From: Viscum album
Taxonomy: Eukaryota; Streptophyta; Magnoliopsida; Santalales; Viscaceae
Length of the DNA: 64,000 bases
Assembly: GCA_963277665.1 (NCBI GenBank)
Contig: OY728145.1
Span: 953,351,033 to 953,415,032, forward strand
Reading direction: 5' to 3'
Below are positions 35,901 through 48,510 of the stretch, piece after piece; position 1 is the stretch's first letter; every line of letters begins with the position of its first letter. The notes under the pieces were generated by a model. The model was given only the letters and a program-made list of their open reading frames with translations. It made no database searches and had not been told where the DNA came from. The position numbers and the translations under genes were made by a program.

Positions 35901-37140
35901 TTGATGTTCAACCTGATTTCTTAAAGAAGCTCTAGTATGTGTCCCTCTATCAAGATTACCAAAAACAGCATCCAAATGATGATTTTTTATAATCCTAGTT
36001 GATCTAGTAAAGGTAGGACTAGAAATTCCAAGTTCTTATCTAGGTTCGGGTTCACCCGGATCAGATTCTGGAATGTTTCCAGAACTGGTTGTCTTTACAG
36101 TAGGTTCTTTGGTTTTATCATTAAGGTCCAGAACTGATAGATCTTCTTCGAGATTTTCAATGGAAGACTTGGGTTCATGTGGATCAGTTTCATCAAACTT
36201 AATGTGAACAGATTCTTCCACACATTTGGTTCTTTTATTGAAAACTCCATAGTATTTTCTAGATAAATAATAACAAAAAATATTCTTTCATCACTTTTAG
36301 AATCAAACTTGTCAAGATTATATTTTTTATTAAAAATAAAAACTTCTCAACCAAAAACACTAAAGTAATTAACCTTAGGTTTCCTATTGTTCTACAACTC
36401 ATAAGGGGTATTCTTAAAAACAGGTGTAATTAAGACTCTATTTATAATATAACAAGCTGTATTTATAGCTTCATCCAAAAAGTAAACATGAAGGTCAAAC
36501 TCATTAAGCATAGTTCTTGGAATTTCTTGAAGGATTCTATTTCTTCTTTATACTACACCATTTTGGTGAGGTGCTCTAGGGGCAGAGAAATTGTGACTAT
36601 ATCCATTGTGTGAGAAATAAGATTCAAACTCATGATTTTCAAACACAAGACCATGGTCACTTCTAAGGGTCCTAATCATAAGTACACTAAGTTTTTCTAT
36701 AGACTTGGATTATTTAATAAAGTAAGAACAAGCTTCACTTTTGGGAGCTAAGAAGTATACCCAAGTATATCTAAAAAGTCATCTATTAAGAAATAGACAC
36801 AGTGCTTCCCACTTAAACTAGAAACACTAGAAGGTCTAAAAAAATCCATGTGAACCAAATCGATAGGTTGATAATTTGAAACTTCTTTCTTTGATTTAAA
36901 AGAAACATTATGTTTATTTCCCTTTTGACAGGGATTACAAACGTTGTCAGTTGGGAATTCAAGTTTAGGTAGGTCTCTAACAAAGTTTTTCCTAGTCAGT
37001 TTTCTAAGTGAATAAACATTGCAGTGTCCTAATATTCTATGCCATAGCCAAGACACTTTATGAAAATCATTTAACCAAGTAATGTTTTGTTTTGCTAAAT
37101 AATTCAAATCAACAGCAAAAACTTTTTCATTTTACTGAAC
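35901..37140 (-). pseudogene. pol: Element D integrase and linker
   Basis: The zinc-binding part has LWHRILGHCN and CNPCQKGNKH (about 37050-36920). The catalytic core keeps the first aspartate (LVHMDFF) and the second (LRSDHGLVFEN, about 36650), but the codon for the catalytic glutamate after PHQNGVV is TAA (about 36565). Frames shift near 36745. The region 36221-36036 is an acidic, Ser/Pro-rich linker (SGNIPESDPGEPEP) as found between integrase and RT in this lineage. Protease, expected just upstream (about 37140-37230), is not recognisable. Confidence 0.8.
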
Positions 37141-37229
37141 TGAAATTGTCTAATGAGAAATTAAGTAAGGACTTAGAAAAACTCACAAATGGAAAAGATA
37201 CACTTACAAGTTTCTTCCAGCATATTACA

Positions 37230-38427
37230 TTATTCAAATAGTTCTTCATTATACATATTTTCAGATTCAGAATCCAAATCAATTTTAGAATAATATGAAT
37301 TTAAATCAAGAGTATCAAATGTTACCTCAAATGTGTTTTCCATGAAGCACATGTTAGATTTTTGAGATTTATCATCCTGAGTAGAATCCGAAACAGTTGA
37401 ACTGTCCTCTAAAGCACTCCAAGTTGCTTTCATTGATTTCTTATAATTGTTTCCATTGTAGTCATATTTATTCTTCAACTTTAACTTTGGACATTAAGAT
37501 TTTATGTGACCTTTCCTTTTGAATTCATATCTGACAATTTCATCACTTTTATTAGGCTTCTTCCAGTCTTTTTTCCAATGACCTTTGTTATCATATTTTC
37601 CTTTGTAATTTGATTTTCTGAATAATTGCTTCTTCCTATAGACCTTCTTGAATCTTATGGCTATCTGAGCCATCGCAGCATCACTGTCAGATGCACTTTC
37701 ATCACTGATTGAACTATCACTTTCACATTGAATTTTTCCTTTGTATTTACTCTTTGAAAAAGATTTCTTGAAGGCTACAGACTTCTTCCTTGGTTCATAA
37801 TCTTCTTCATTTTTGACCTTCAGCTCTTTCTCATACATCATTAGCTTACCAATTAATTCCTTAAAAGCTAGTTTGCTGATGTCGCATGATTCTCTAATGG
37901 AAACAGATGTGCCTCTCCATCTTTCTGCAAGACATCTTTATATCCTCATGATCTGTTCTTTTTCAGGAACAACTTTACCAAGATAGCTCATTGTGTTGAA
38001 AATATCATTGATCCTGAGATACATGTCAAAAATGGGATCATCAGGCTTCATTTTAAAATTATAATATTTAATAATGTATGTGTTCAGTATCATTTCCTTA
38101 ACATTGGTTGTTCCCTCATGGGAAATAGCCAGTGTCCCAAATTTCATAAGTAGTTTTACAAGCAGATATTCTGTTAAATTCCTCATCACCTAAAGAACAG
38201 TACAAAGCATTCAGTGCTTTATAGTTATTATTATAAGATGTTTTAGTAAGTTCATACCAAGTAGTTCATTCAGATTCTGGAATCTTATATTGAGTTTATA
38301 TTGCAGTCTTGATGTCAAATCCCATACTCTCTAAATGAATTTTCATTTTAAACGTCCACTGGGCATAATTTGTAGCATTAAAGAAAGCTGGCATGTTGGT
38401 GGCATCACCTTCAAGTCTATTATCCAT
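37230..38427 (-). pseudogene. gag: Element D gag
   Basis: The ATG at 38427 gives MDNRLEGDATNMPAFFNATN and then YAQWTFKMKIHLES, typical of the UBN2-type gag of Maximus/SIRE copia elements. Later blocks are YEIWDTLAISHEGT, YLRINDIFNTMSYLGK, a lysine-rich region and an acidic stretch (SDSSISDESASDSDAAMAQ). The zinc knuckle near 37530 (YEFKRKGHIKS, stop, CP) has lost cysteines. Stops occur at about 38300, 38270, 37937 and 37493. Capsid role by family. Confidence 0.85.
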
Positions 38428-38557
38428 AATTCTATTTTAGAAAATATATTTAATGAGATAAAATTTAGAACTAATAGAAATTTATGATATTGGAGATACA
38501 ACTAAAATCACAGTTGAAAAACAGAGTGTTTTGAAAACCTTTAATAAACAAGTAATT

Positions 38558-38569
38558 CCTTTGATACCA
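38558..38569 (-). other. Element D primer binding site
   Basis: The minus strand reads TGGTATCAAAGG, two bases inside the 5' LTR, close to the initiator tRNA-Met complement. Confidence 0.85.
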
Positions 38570-38571
38570 AA

Positions 38572-40557
38572 TTTTGGTTAGAGTGGATACTCAAGAGGGG
38601 GTGAATTGAGTTCCAATTAAAATTTCTGTTAAGAAGATTTATCTTTAAATCCCCAAATTAAAAAACTAAGTTAAACTGTAGAGAATTTGTAAAACTGTAA
38701 AGGTTCGATTAGGTTCTCAAAAGATTGATTAGGTCTCAGTTAATTTAATCAGAAGATTAAAATAGCTATTGAAACTATCCTACTGATTTATAATATTTAC
38801 AAACACTTGCTAGATTAACTATCAAAGTAACTTTAAAACAAATTGAGTTTCAAAGTAATTAGAAGAAGAAAATAAAGTATGTAAAATAATTTAGATTTAA
38901 TCTAAGATGCACATTAGATATAACCAAGAGGTTCAGTCTCAAGCCGAGACTTAGTCCTCTCAAACAATTTACATAAATTTGATCAACACCCTAGATCGGG
39001 GTAAACAACAGTGCAAAGACTGTCCAGGTACTAAGACCTCTACCATAGTTGTCCGTGGGAAAACAAAAACAACAACACACTGGTTGTCTAGGTCCTACAT
39101 GACCTCTACCACTATCCGCAGTGGGATAGAAGAGAGTTAAATAAGGTTTGTGTGAGGATTTAGAAATCCTCCAGCTTGGCTAAAGAGACAGTGTGTGTAT
39201 AAAATGTACAGAGTAAACACACTGCTCAAAATGTAAATAGAAGAATCACAAAGAGAGTATATATGAGTTTATAATGATCTAGTGATTTGAAGTGATGCTC
39301 TAAACACCTTTTGATTTGATAGAAATGCTTCTGAGTCCTTCTCGGGTTTTTTGGAAAATAGAGTGTCGTTTTCTTCCTTGGTTTTCAGGTTCGGCTTGAT
39401 CATCTTGATTGTATGAGCGGCTCATTGTAGTTCTTCACTCATTGACTAAATTTTGTATTGTTTTCTCTTTTTGTATGGATTTCTTCGTTTATGTCTAGTG
39501 TTCTTCGAGTATGGATGTAGTCTTTCTTAATGCACCACTTTACAGCATTCTTTTTCCCATTTTGTACACCCTCTTATGCAACATCTTGTTGTTGTTTTTC
39601 TCGGTCGGTGTCCTTCATTTTATAGCTTTCAACACTAGCAATGGGAATGATTGCCTTTTTACAGGTACGAGGTATGGTTCACTGACATGCCAACACCTAT
39701 CATTAAATAACATTAATTGAATTAAAATCATCAAATATGACGGTTTCTTAATAAATAAATAATGTTGACAAAAGTAGAGTTTAGGAATCAGAGACTGGTA
39801 AGTCATTCATCAGTATCTTTCTATCGGTAGATATGTAATGGTGGAATTTGTATAGTATTGAGCTCCTATCGGTATCTCTTTGTCCTTATACTGGTATCTC
39901 CTTATATCGATAGTTGTTACTCTGTGTATCAGTAGCTCTATGTACCGGTGACTCCTTCTATCAGTAGCTCTTGGTCTATCGGTAGCTTGCTTGTATCGGT
40001 GGCTCATTTTTTATTCGTGATTTTCTGTATCGGAAAACATTGTATCGGTAGCTTGTGCATATCGGTAGCTTCGTACTGTACTACTGATTAAGTGTATACC
40101 AGTAGACTTATGCATAACGGCAGACTTTTTCTATCAGTAGCTCAACTTCTTTCGGCAGTTTTCTGTATCGGTGGACTTGATATACTAGTGGCATGTGCTT
40201 ACCAGTGGGCTTATACATACGGGTAGTTCTGTGTATCGGTGACCTTTGCTTATCGGTGACTATGTATATCGGTAGACTATGTGCCGGTAGATCTGTATCA
40301 GTAGCTATAAGTATATCAGTGACTTCACACTTATCTTCTTTATGCAAAACATATCCAATTGAGTTATAATTATTTCAAAATTCATATAAACATAGATAAA
40401 CATTGATTAACATATTTCAAAGAATATTTCAATATTATTATCAGCTTGATAATAGAATGTCATAGATTGAATGAATTAATATATAGATAAACATTATTTA
40501 GGATTATAAAAGTATGTGAAAGCATAATTGTGATTATGAAAATAGGTGAGGTCAACA
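38572..40557 (-). repeat. Element D 5' LTR
   Basis: Starts TGTTGACCTCACC on the minus strand at 40557 and ends next to the primer binding site. It aligns with 15991-17975 over its whole length. The outer third (39795-40325) is the CTATCGGTAG-like array, which places that array in U3, upstream of the expected transcription start. Confidence 0.9.
39795..40325. repeat. CTATCGGTAG-like array in the 5' LTR of D
   Basis: Counterpart of 17218-17745 with about 30 degenerate copies such as CTATCGGTAGCTTG, TACCGGTGACTC and TATCAGTAGCTC. Confidence 0.85.
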
Positions 40558-41363
40558 AATATATATTAATTTACATAATATTATACAATTATAATTATGT
40601 ATACATATAAATACAATTAAATACAATCATATAAATATTTTATATAATATGTGCATATAATTTATTGAAATGAATTTATATATTGTGTTTTATATATATA
40701 TATATATATATATATGTTATAGTTGTTTCTTTTTTTAAACAGTGGGGGTTCACATCCACGTTTGATCTTTTAAATTTGAGTGATTTTAAAACCCTCTCTA
40801 ATTTAAAGACATTTGAGGGGGTTTTCTCCCCCCCCCCTCCAAAATTTAAGAAATTATAGGGGGTTTTGGACCCCCTCTATTTTAATATGTCAGAGGGGGT
40901 ATTGAATCCCTTCTAATTTAAAGACATTAGAGGGGTTTTGGACCCCATATATTTTTAATAAGTAAAAGGTGGTTTTAAATCCCCTTTATTTTAAGAAATT
41001 AGAGCAGTTTTTTGACCCACTCTAATTTAAGACATTCGTCGGTATTTTGAACCCCCTTTAATCAAACTGAATATTAAAAAAATAATGTTCAATTATTAAG
41101 GGGTACAAAACTCCTTCAAAGTTATGAAATTATAATGTGTCTATAACCCCCTCTAAATTCTATTATTAGTGAGAGTTTAATATAATCCAAATCAATTTTT
41201 TTATTCAAAAATGATTTTAGATAAGGTCTGTATCGACATTTAAATTTGATGATTCATGGGGGATATGTAGAACCCCCTCTAATGTTACAAAAAATCGATT
41301 TTGAGGGGTTTTGGATTAACCCCCAATAAATATCCCCCTATAATGTACAGTTGTTTTGTAGTG
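40558..41363. mobile_element. Element C, right part with CACTA-like terminus
   Basis: After an A+T tract with (TA)n at 40686-40715, positions 40780-41330 hold about ten repeats of a unit with ACCCCCTCTAATTTAAGACATTAGAGGGGGTTTT character, in both orientations. The stretch ends TTGTAGTG at 41363, the inverse of the CACTACAA terminus of CACTA transposons. No transposase. Together with 14138-15990 it is best read as one non-autonomous element split by the copia insertion. Confidence 0.45.
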
Positions 41364-41433
41364 ATACCGAAGGAAATCATTATTCCCTCCAACTAGTGAA
41401 ACATCCCTATATCAGATATTCTCCTCTCAAACT

Positions 41434-44400
41434 TGTATCACCATAAGAATATTTGAAATATTTTTTTAAATTATTTTAGACTTTTCAATTTTATTTACTT
41501 CACAAAAACATTGAATATAGATTTTTTTATATGAAATCACTATGTTTAGACTATGTTGAATTTATCAAAATGATAATCTTAAACTACATTTATAACAAAC
41601 AATAGATTTTGGTACATAAAACACTATGTTTGGATTATGTTATTCACAGTGTAGAGTATCTTTTATAGCTTGTAATTCATACCTGACCATGTTTTACTAG
41701 ACTATAATATACTGTTAATATTATTAAAAAAATTATTATAATTATCACATAGACATTATAATGGAATATATGAAATATATTGAATAAATTATTGAACCAT
41801 GGTTTACACATGTATAAAAAATTAGTCATTTGTTTATCAATTAGTTAGAAATTAAAGTAATAACAAATTATGAATAATGAAATTCCATTTCAATGAAAAC
41901 TAGTTTCTATATATACAAACAATTTTATCAAAATAAATTTTAAAAAAAATATATTGATTAATATTTTAATTAATTTTATATATAATATATTCAATCAAAA
42001 ATTTTAACACACATCCAATATATTTTATAGGAATAATATAAGAATAAAATATGTTTTATGAATAAAAATGTGTATTTTTTTTAAAGATTAACATATTATT
42101 TTTAATGGTAATCCCAAATTAAATATAATTATTAAAACATTTATATATACTTTTTAAAAAATATTCATTATTTATGAAATATTAATATCTAAATTTACAT
42201 TCTGTTATTCTTTGGTATTTTTATAAGATGTTTCATATTTGGATGAAAAGTGACCAACATTGAATTTTAAATGAAAACTACTTTTCTGTCTAATTAATTT
42301 ATATATTTAAATTATAATATAATTTTTTAAAATTATAATCATATGTATTATAAATATTTTAATATAATTTATGTCATTGGAACCAATTTGACATTGATAA
42401 TGGATTTAAAAAAATTTCATGCTTTTTTTAACATTTTTTCTTAAAAATATCATGGTCACAATAAGACTATGGGATTAATTTTAAATTAATTTCTATAATA
42501 TATTTGATAATAATTTTTGTATAATTTATTCCATATTTTAATAATAATAATTTATAGTTTCAAATAAGGTAAAATTTTATTTTTTCCAAAATTATTAATC
42601 AAGTTAGTAAAAATTATTTACAATGATTAAGGTAAAAAAAGATAACATAATGGTTAAACATTAATTTAAGGGTAACAATAACCTAGACACGGGACCAAAA
42701 TACATTTTCTAGAAATTATTATATAAATTCTCATATTTTATCTTAAATTATTAGTTATTGGATGCTCATAATGTGAGGGAGATCTCTCAATAGTTTTTAT
42801 CATTATATATTTAGAATAATGAAACTTATCCCACACTATAATATAAAACTCACCCCTCACATTTTCCCACATATAAATCCATCTTCCTCACCAAAAACCT
42901 GACAAAATAATCTTTAATAATCCCTCCACTCATCTTAAAATTCTCACATTAGTCATAAATCCATCCAACAAATCCCTTTGGTGAAAACAAAAATGTGTTA
43001 AACGAAAAAAGGTAATATTCATCAACATGAATTTCTATTTTACTTATTTCTACATCCATAATGTTATTATTATTCCATTATCTGTAATTTAAAAAAATAT
43101 TCTCAATATATTTATATTTATTATTCTATTATTTATACCAACACCTATACATACTGCCCTGAAATTGGTAACGAACTTACCCTTCATTTGTACAATAGAC
43201 TACCACCTCTCGAAACAATGTTCCATGTGTTCCCATTACCATATCTCAAGGTTAATATACATAATGTAAAAACTATTTTATCATATAAATAATAGTTTTG
43301 ATTTATTTATTTTTCTTTAATTATTATATATCATAATCCTTCCTGTATTCCAATTTCTGGGAATATGTTAAGTTCATTTTTGGACATGCGAAATACTATC
43401 TCCTTAAAGAGATGTGATTCATTCACTCGTTATGTGGAATGTACTAAGGATGGTTTTAGTAATATTATATTATATATATTAAATAATTATTATTATTTTA
43501 TTAAAATATATATATAAATATATTCCATTTACATTATTTATATTTATATGATAACAAAACCTAAACAACATTCATTCGTATGTACGTCATACCAAATCCA
43601 GAAACAGTGCAATCCTTCCTTATTAATATCATATATAGATTGTTATAAATATTTATATATAGAATATTTATGATTTCTAAATCAAGTTTAAAATTTTTGA
43701 ATTATGAAATCAAGATCTATGAATGTGTATCATGATTACCAAGTTAAAACATATACAAAAAACATAGAGGTTTTTACCAGAAACATAAATTTGACTTGAT
43801 ATTGTCAATAAATGGGTAATATAAAGTTATAATAAAATAATATAGGGTAGGATATATATTAGTAATTTTATTTGGTATATTTTTAATAAAAATATAATGA
43901 TTAAAAATAATGTTTGAACATGTAAAAATAATTTCTATACATAAGTTATGGGTTTTCTCGTTTCTCTTTTATTTTGGTGAGATATATTCTATATTCAACG
44001 CATATTCTTTTTTGGGGTGTATAGTACCAAATTAATTTATTAATAGTGAATATATTTAAATTAATGATATTAAATTATTAGATTTATTTTATTATTTATG
44101 TGGTCTCATGATTCGAAAGTTACTCATGTAGTAAGGGGATTTATAGACACACTTTTATTTTTAAGATACTTATACCTTATTCACAGATCGTTTCTTTAGT
44201 GAGATGTATATACTGACCATTAATGTATAATATTATTATTAATATTATTGATATGGTTAATCACATGTCCATTTTATGATCTATCTATTATTATATTTCT
44301 TGTTCAATAGTTACCAAATCATTAATGTAATTTTGTCTAAACAAACAGTCTTTCAGACAAATGCCATGTTATATACCATTATTCTGATATATTGTATTTA

Positions 44401-45711
44401 TACATCAATTTTACATGTTATATATTGATTCTACATATATTCATGTTATTTTATGCTTCATGAAATTTAATTCTATCATGTTTATTATGATTCAATGTTT
44501 CCAATGTGGTGACAATTTTTTGCTCCAATCTCATAATTTATTAGTTTTGTTTATGATTATGCATCCATTAATGAACTAATAAGATCAATATATCAATAAC
44601 CCTAATATATTTTTTCTATTATTTTTATTCATGTGATCTCTGTGTCTATGAAATATTTTTCCACTAATTTTTAATTATTATGATTAAGAATTTATATTAA
44701 AAAATGATAATATTTCTCTTTTCCATCAGAATTCTATTTTCAATAAAATCGTGGTTTTCTATAATTTTTTTCAAACAATTTTTTTTATAATTAATGAAAT
44801 AAATTTTTATCCATCTATTAAAAATTTAATAAAAAAATTTAAAAGTAATGTTCTTGTATTTTTCAAATTAATTCATTTCTTTATACTTTATATGGTTAAA
44901 AAATAAATGTTCAATATTTATGGATTTACCGACCATAATGACCATAATTTATTTAAATATTCCCATGAATGTTTAAAAATACATTTTGAAATAAAATGAA
45001 TTTCATACTATTTTTTTATTTTCATCTATTGAAAGTGGTTTTAAAAATATATAATATTTCAAAAACAATTATGTTTAAAATTTGTTTTACATAATTTTAA
45101 ATGATTCATTTATATGTTTTAACGTTTAATTTCAAAGAAATGATATCTTGAAATGATTAGTTATTTAAAGAATGTTTTTAATATTACGAAGGATATTTTT
45201 ATTAATAAATATTTTCAATTATTTTCAACTTATTTTATATTATTATAATGTTTTTTTCCTATGAAATGGATTTTGATGATGTTTTATGTGTTAAAATGTT
45301 ATTTTCAAACGATTTTTATTTTCATTAATAAATGATCCATGTTATAATTCAAAATTCTCTAATAGAAAAGATAAAATCCAATGAAAATGTTTACGATATA
45401 CTCAGGATATGATCTTTGGAAACCATTTTCCTTCATTCTATGAATGGTTTTTGTTTAATACGTTCATTTGTTAATGTTACCTTTTTCTCTTCAATGGGAT
45501 ATATCGTCGTAAAATGCTTATGAAGCCCACATATTTCATGGGTAAGTCTATGATGAAATGGTTTTTTAAACCTATATATTTTACATAGTTTATGTTATGA
45601 TGAAATTATTTTGATAACTATTTCATTTCATTGTTAGTTATAAGATGAATGGTTACGATCATGTGGAATGCATATGTACGATTTCATTAGGTGATAGGTA
45701 TGACCTATATC
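41434..45711 (+). repeat. Element F 5' LTR, part before the G insertion
   Basis: A+T-rich, aligned in patches with 59578-63870. It has a TATAAATCC box at 42872 and degenerate copies of the 190-bp hairpin unit near 43190, 43385 and 43572. It continues at 56969 beyond element G. Confidence 0.7.
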
Positions 45712-46729
45712 TGTAAAGACCTAGAAATTCTGTGGAATTTTTTTTCTTAATTCATGGAATTTTTACGAGTCTGCGAAAATATACGGTGCTTGATTCTGAG
45801 GACCGGTGTGCCCGGAATCAATTTCTGAAGTTTTGTTTGGGTACATTCAGTAAACGTGCGAGCGGGATTTTATATCTTTCGAACCGGTGCTCAGAATTGA
45901 AATATGAGGGCACCATTGATCTCACGACGTCGGTGATTGCTTAGTGAGACCTTTACCGTAGTTATGTTTTGAATAGAATGGAAGTTATATATTGGGGTTC
46001 TTAATTTAATTGAATAAAAATAAAGTGTTAACTTTTATTTATTTGTGGTGGTTAAAAGCTCCAAGAGGAGGTTAGTGGTGGAATCTACCACACCATAACC
46101 TCTCATTAAAGGTTATGGAGGTGGGGACCACCCACATATAGCCTCCCATGGGAGGATATTCTGTGGTGGGGACCACCCGGGGGTTGTAACTCCTTGGAAT
46201 CCCCAATTAAGTGGAGATCCTCTTCACCTTCCTCTACCATTTCTTTGATCCAACCCCAATTCATTTATTTGGTTACGTTTCTCCAATTAATTAAACTACA
46301 CATTTTGAAATCTTTTAAATTCTTTCCAACAATTAAATAATAGACAAACCTATTATTTTATTTTGGTTGGAAGCTTTAATTTGGGTGGGACTTTGAGAGA
46401 GGACTTCGAAGAATTTGGAGAACGTCATCCTCTAAATGAAGAATGCGAAGAATGCCTCTTTATCGTTCACCGAAGATCATCGAACTCCTTCATCGATCTT
46501 CAATTGTGCCAAAAGAGAAGGCACAGACCGTGAAGAATGCAGACAACGCTTCTTCCTCGGTTTCCTACCCCAGACGCTTCCTGACGTCAACGAATCGATG
46601 CTCGCCTTTCCTCTCCTTCAACCATAAACAATCCACAAGCAAGGTAGAAGAATTTTGAGTTTGAATTTATTCCATTCTACATTGTTAAATCTTGGATAAT
46701 AATTTTCTGAATGATATCAACGTAACTTG

Positions 46730-47560
46730 GAGGGCTTGGACCGCACGAACATGGCCCGACCCTCCCCCTTGTTGTTCTCGTTTGTTTACGACGGAGGCAG
46801 AGCAACGACAGTCCGTATCGGGCCGACCGCAAAGGAAACAGGCTGGCATCGGGCCGGCCACGAAGGAAACTGGCGGTGCGAAGGCCCTCGGGTCATTGGA
46901 GGGGTGTGGCGCCATCACGCCATGCAGAAAATTGGGCCACGGCTAGGCGGGCCGCGGCGGTGCCGGAGGGGAGTGATGTCGTAGCTCTACGCCGGAAGAA
47001 GGATCCATGACCATGTAGGTCGCGGCGGTCGGATGGGATGGGTGTGCCATCATCGCGCCGCACTAGAGAAGAACTGCGGCCATTGCCGTAGAAGACAGAG
47101 GAGGGTGTCCGGCTCTGCCAGCCACCGGTGCACCATACAGGTGGGACCCGAAGGATCCTGTGGTAACCTGGACCGGCGCCACCTGGCACCGGTTTAGGAT
47201 CCTACTCGAACAGATTTTCCATTTGGGAGAGAGGGGTGCGTGTTTCTCCCCTAATAGCGGCTAAGGCAGACCCCCACCGGGCCGCCGAATCTCCAGGCCG
47301 ACTGAGCCGCTAGGAAAACTGGGCAAATTAGGCCGTCGGGCCTCCTTCGGGTCGGGCCACCCCTTTGGGTCTGGCCGCCTTCGGGCCGAGCCACCCCCTC
47401 GGGTCAAGCCGCCTTCAGGTCGGGCCACCCCTCGGGTTGGGCCACCGTCTCAGGCCAGGGAACCCCCTCGGGCCGGGCCGCTCCCTTCAGGTCCGGGTTG
47501 GACTCACAGACCGGGTCAGACCAGCGGACCGGGTCGAACCCTATTCCAAACCCGATTAGT
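46730..47560. repeat. G+C-rich block with GGGCCGGGCCACCCC repeats, 5' LTR of G
   Basis: The last 220 bases (47340-47560) are tandem variants of TCGGGCCGGGCCACCCCCT about 18-20 bases long. The block is CpG-rich, in sharp contrast with the rest of the window. It recurs in the 3' LTR at 54820-55515. Confidence 0.8.
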
Positions 47561-47954
47561 CGAATACACCTTTTCGCCATATCTTGGACTAAGAGTGTCC
47601 GATCAACGAACCGTCTACGGAGATCGAATTCTTAGAGTGAGGCGATAATTTTGGCATACCCTAATTAAGGTTCGGAAATAGTTGGGGTACGGCTGGGTTG
47701 TTTTGAACCTAAAAACCAACCTGGCCCCTGGAACGGAAATGCCATGAACTGTAAGACTAGGCATCCGATCGATGCTCCGTCTCTTTTGTTGAGATCACTA
47801 TGACGAGGCGGACCATTGAGATACTTATACTTGGTAATTCGGGACAGCTGGAGTATAGACTTGTAGCTCGTGGAGTGTATCCTCCTGGAGTCGAGCGAGT
47901 GGAGTGTGGAGACCTTGTAGCTGGCTGAGACCTGATGACTGCTGACCTTTCCAC

Positions 47955-48235
47955 TCGGAGTGTTTTGAATATCCCAGTGGGAAGCACCTCTGTGTGACGT
48001 GGCAAGCCCACAGTGGTGAGAACCTCTGTGTGATGCGGAAGACCCATGGTACTAGACAATAGGAGTACCTCAGTAGGCTATGAGGGGGAGCGCCTCTATG
48101 TACGTGCGGTAGACCCACAGTGGGGAGTGCCTCCGTGTGATGTCGCGGACCCACAGTACTCGACAGGTTGAGTGTCACAGCATTCCAGGAAGGTGGGAAG
48201 TGCCTCTGTGTGATGCGGCAAGGCCATTGTACTTG
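47955..48235. repeat. Tandem array, unit about 36-40 bp, 5' LTR of G
   Basis: About six copies of CCTCTGTGTGATGCGGCAGG and CCCACAGTGGGGAG, in blocks separated by TACTAGACAATAGGAGTACC-type spacers. The 3' LTR carries the same array at 55945-56205. Confidence 0.8.
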
Positions 48236-48486
48236 TTAGAGGAGCAGTACAACATCAGCCAATGTTTGAAAAGTGTGACCAGGGTTGTTACATGATACTA
48301 CCGCTAGAATTAAATCCTAGTTTGAGCTAATTCAATGAATTTTTTGTTTCCTAATGATTGAGATTGGTTACTAGATAAAATAGGTATATGTATGGGAATA
48401 TATCTAATTAAGGGTTATCCGTTGATTCTTTACTTTGTTGTTTATTCTTGCTGAATATTGTGAGAATTTGAGGGTCTCAGGGTCCC

Positions 48487-48510
48487 TACTGAGTATCGTT
48501 ATACTCACCC
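48487..48510 (+). promoter_or_regulatory. Conserved U5 motif, 5' LTR of G
   Basis: TACTGAGTATCGTTATACTC followed by ACCC, the same blocks as in A, B and E although the rest of the LTR is unrelated. The 3' LTR copy is at 56458-56481. Confidence 0.6.

Larger units (their letters stand above)
15991..40557 (-). mobile_element. Element D: Ty1/copia retrotransposon, Maximus/SIRE-like, split by element E
   Basis: Two LTRs of almost identical length (15991-17975 and 38572-40557, about 1,985 bp) bound a minus-strand element with the order gag, integrase, RT, RNase H and then a very long extra frame. Integrase before RT identifies copia; the extra 3' frame and TGTTG...CAACA LTR ends fit the Maximus/SIRE lineage. 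Without the inserted 12.66 kb element E the copy is about 11.9 kb. Flanks are AATGT (15986-15990) and AATAT (40558-40562), a target duplication with one change. LTRs differ by about 12% over the first 200 bases by eye, so it is older than E. Confidence 0.9.

Noticed and set aside
40686..40715. (TA)n run as a possible functional element
   Set aside because: Simple microsatellite in an A+T tract; no associated structure beyond composition.
46436..47189. Several 60-100 codon frames in the G+C-rich block of LTR G
   Set aside because: They lie on both strands and in several frames, as expected where stop codons are rare; the 3' LTR copies do not keep the same frames.
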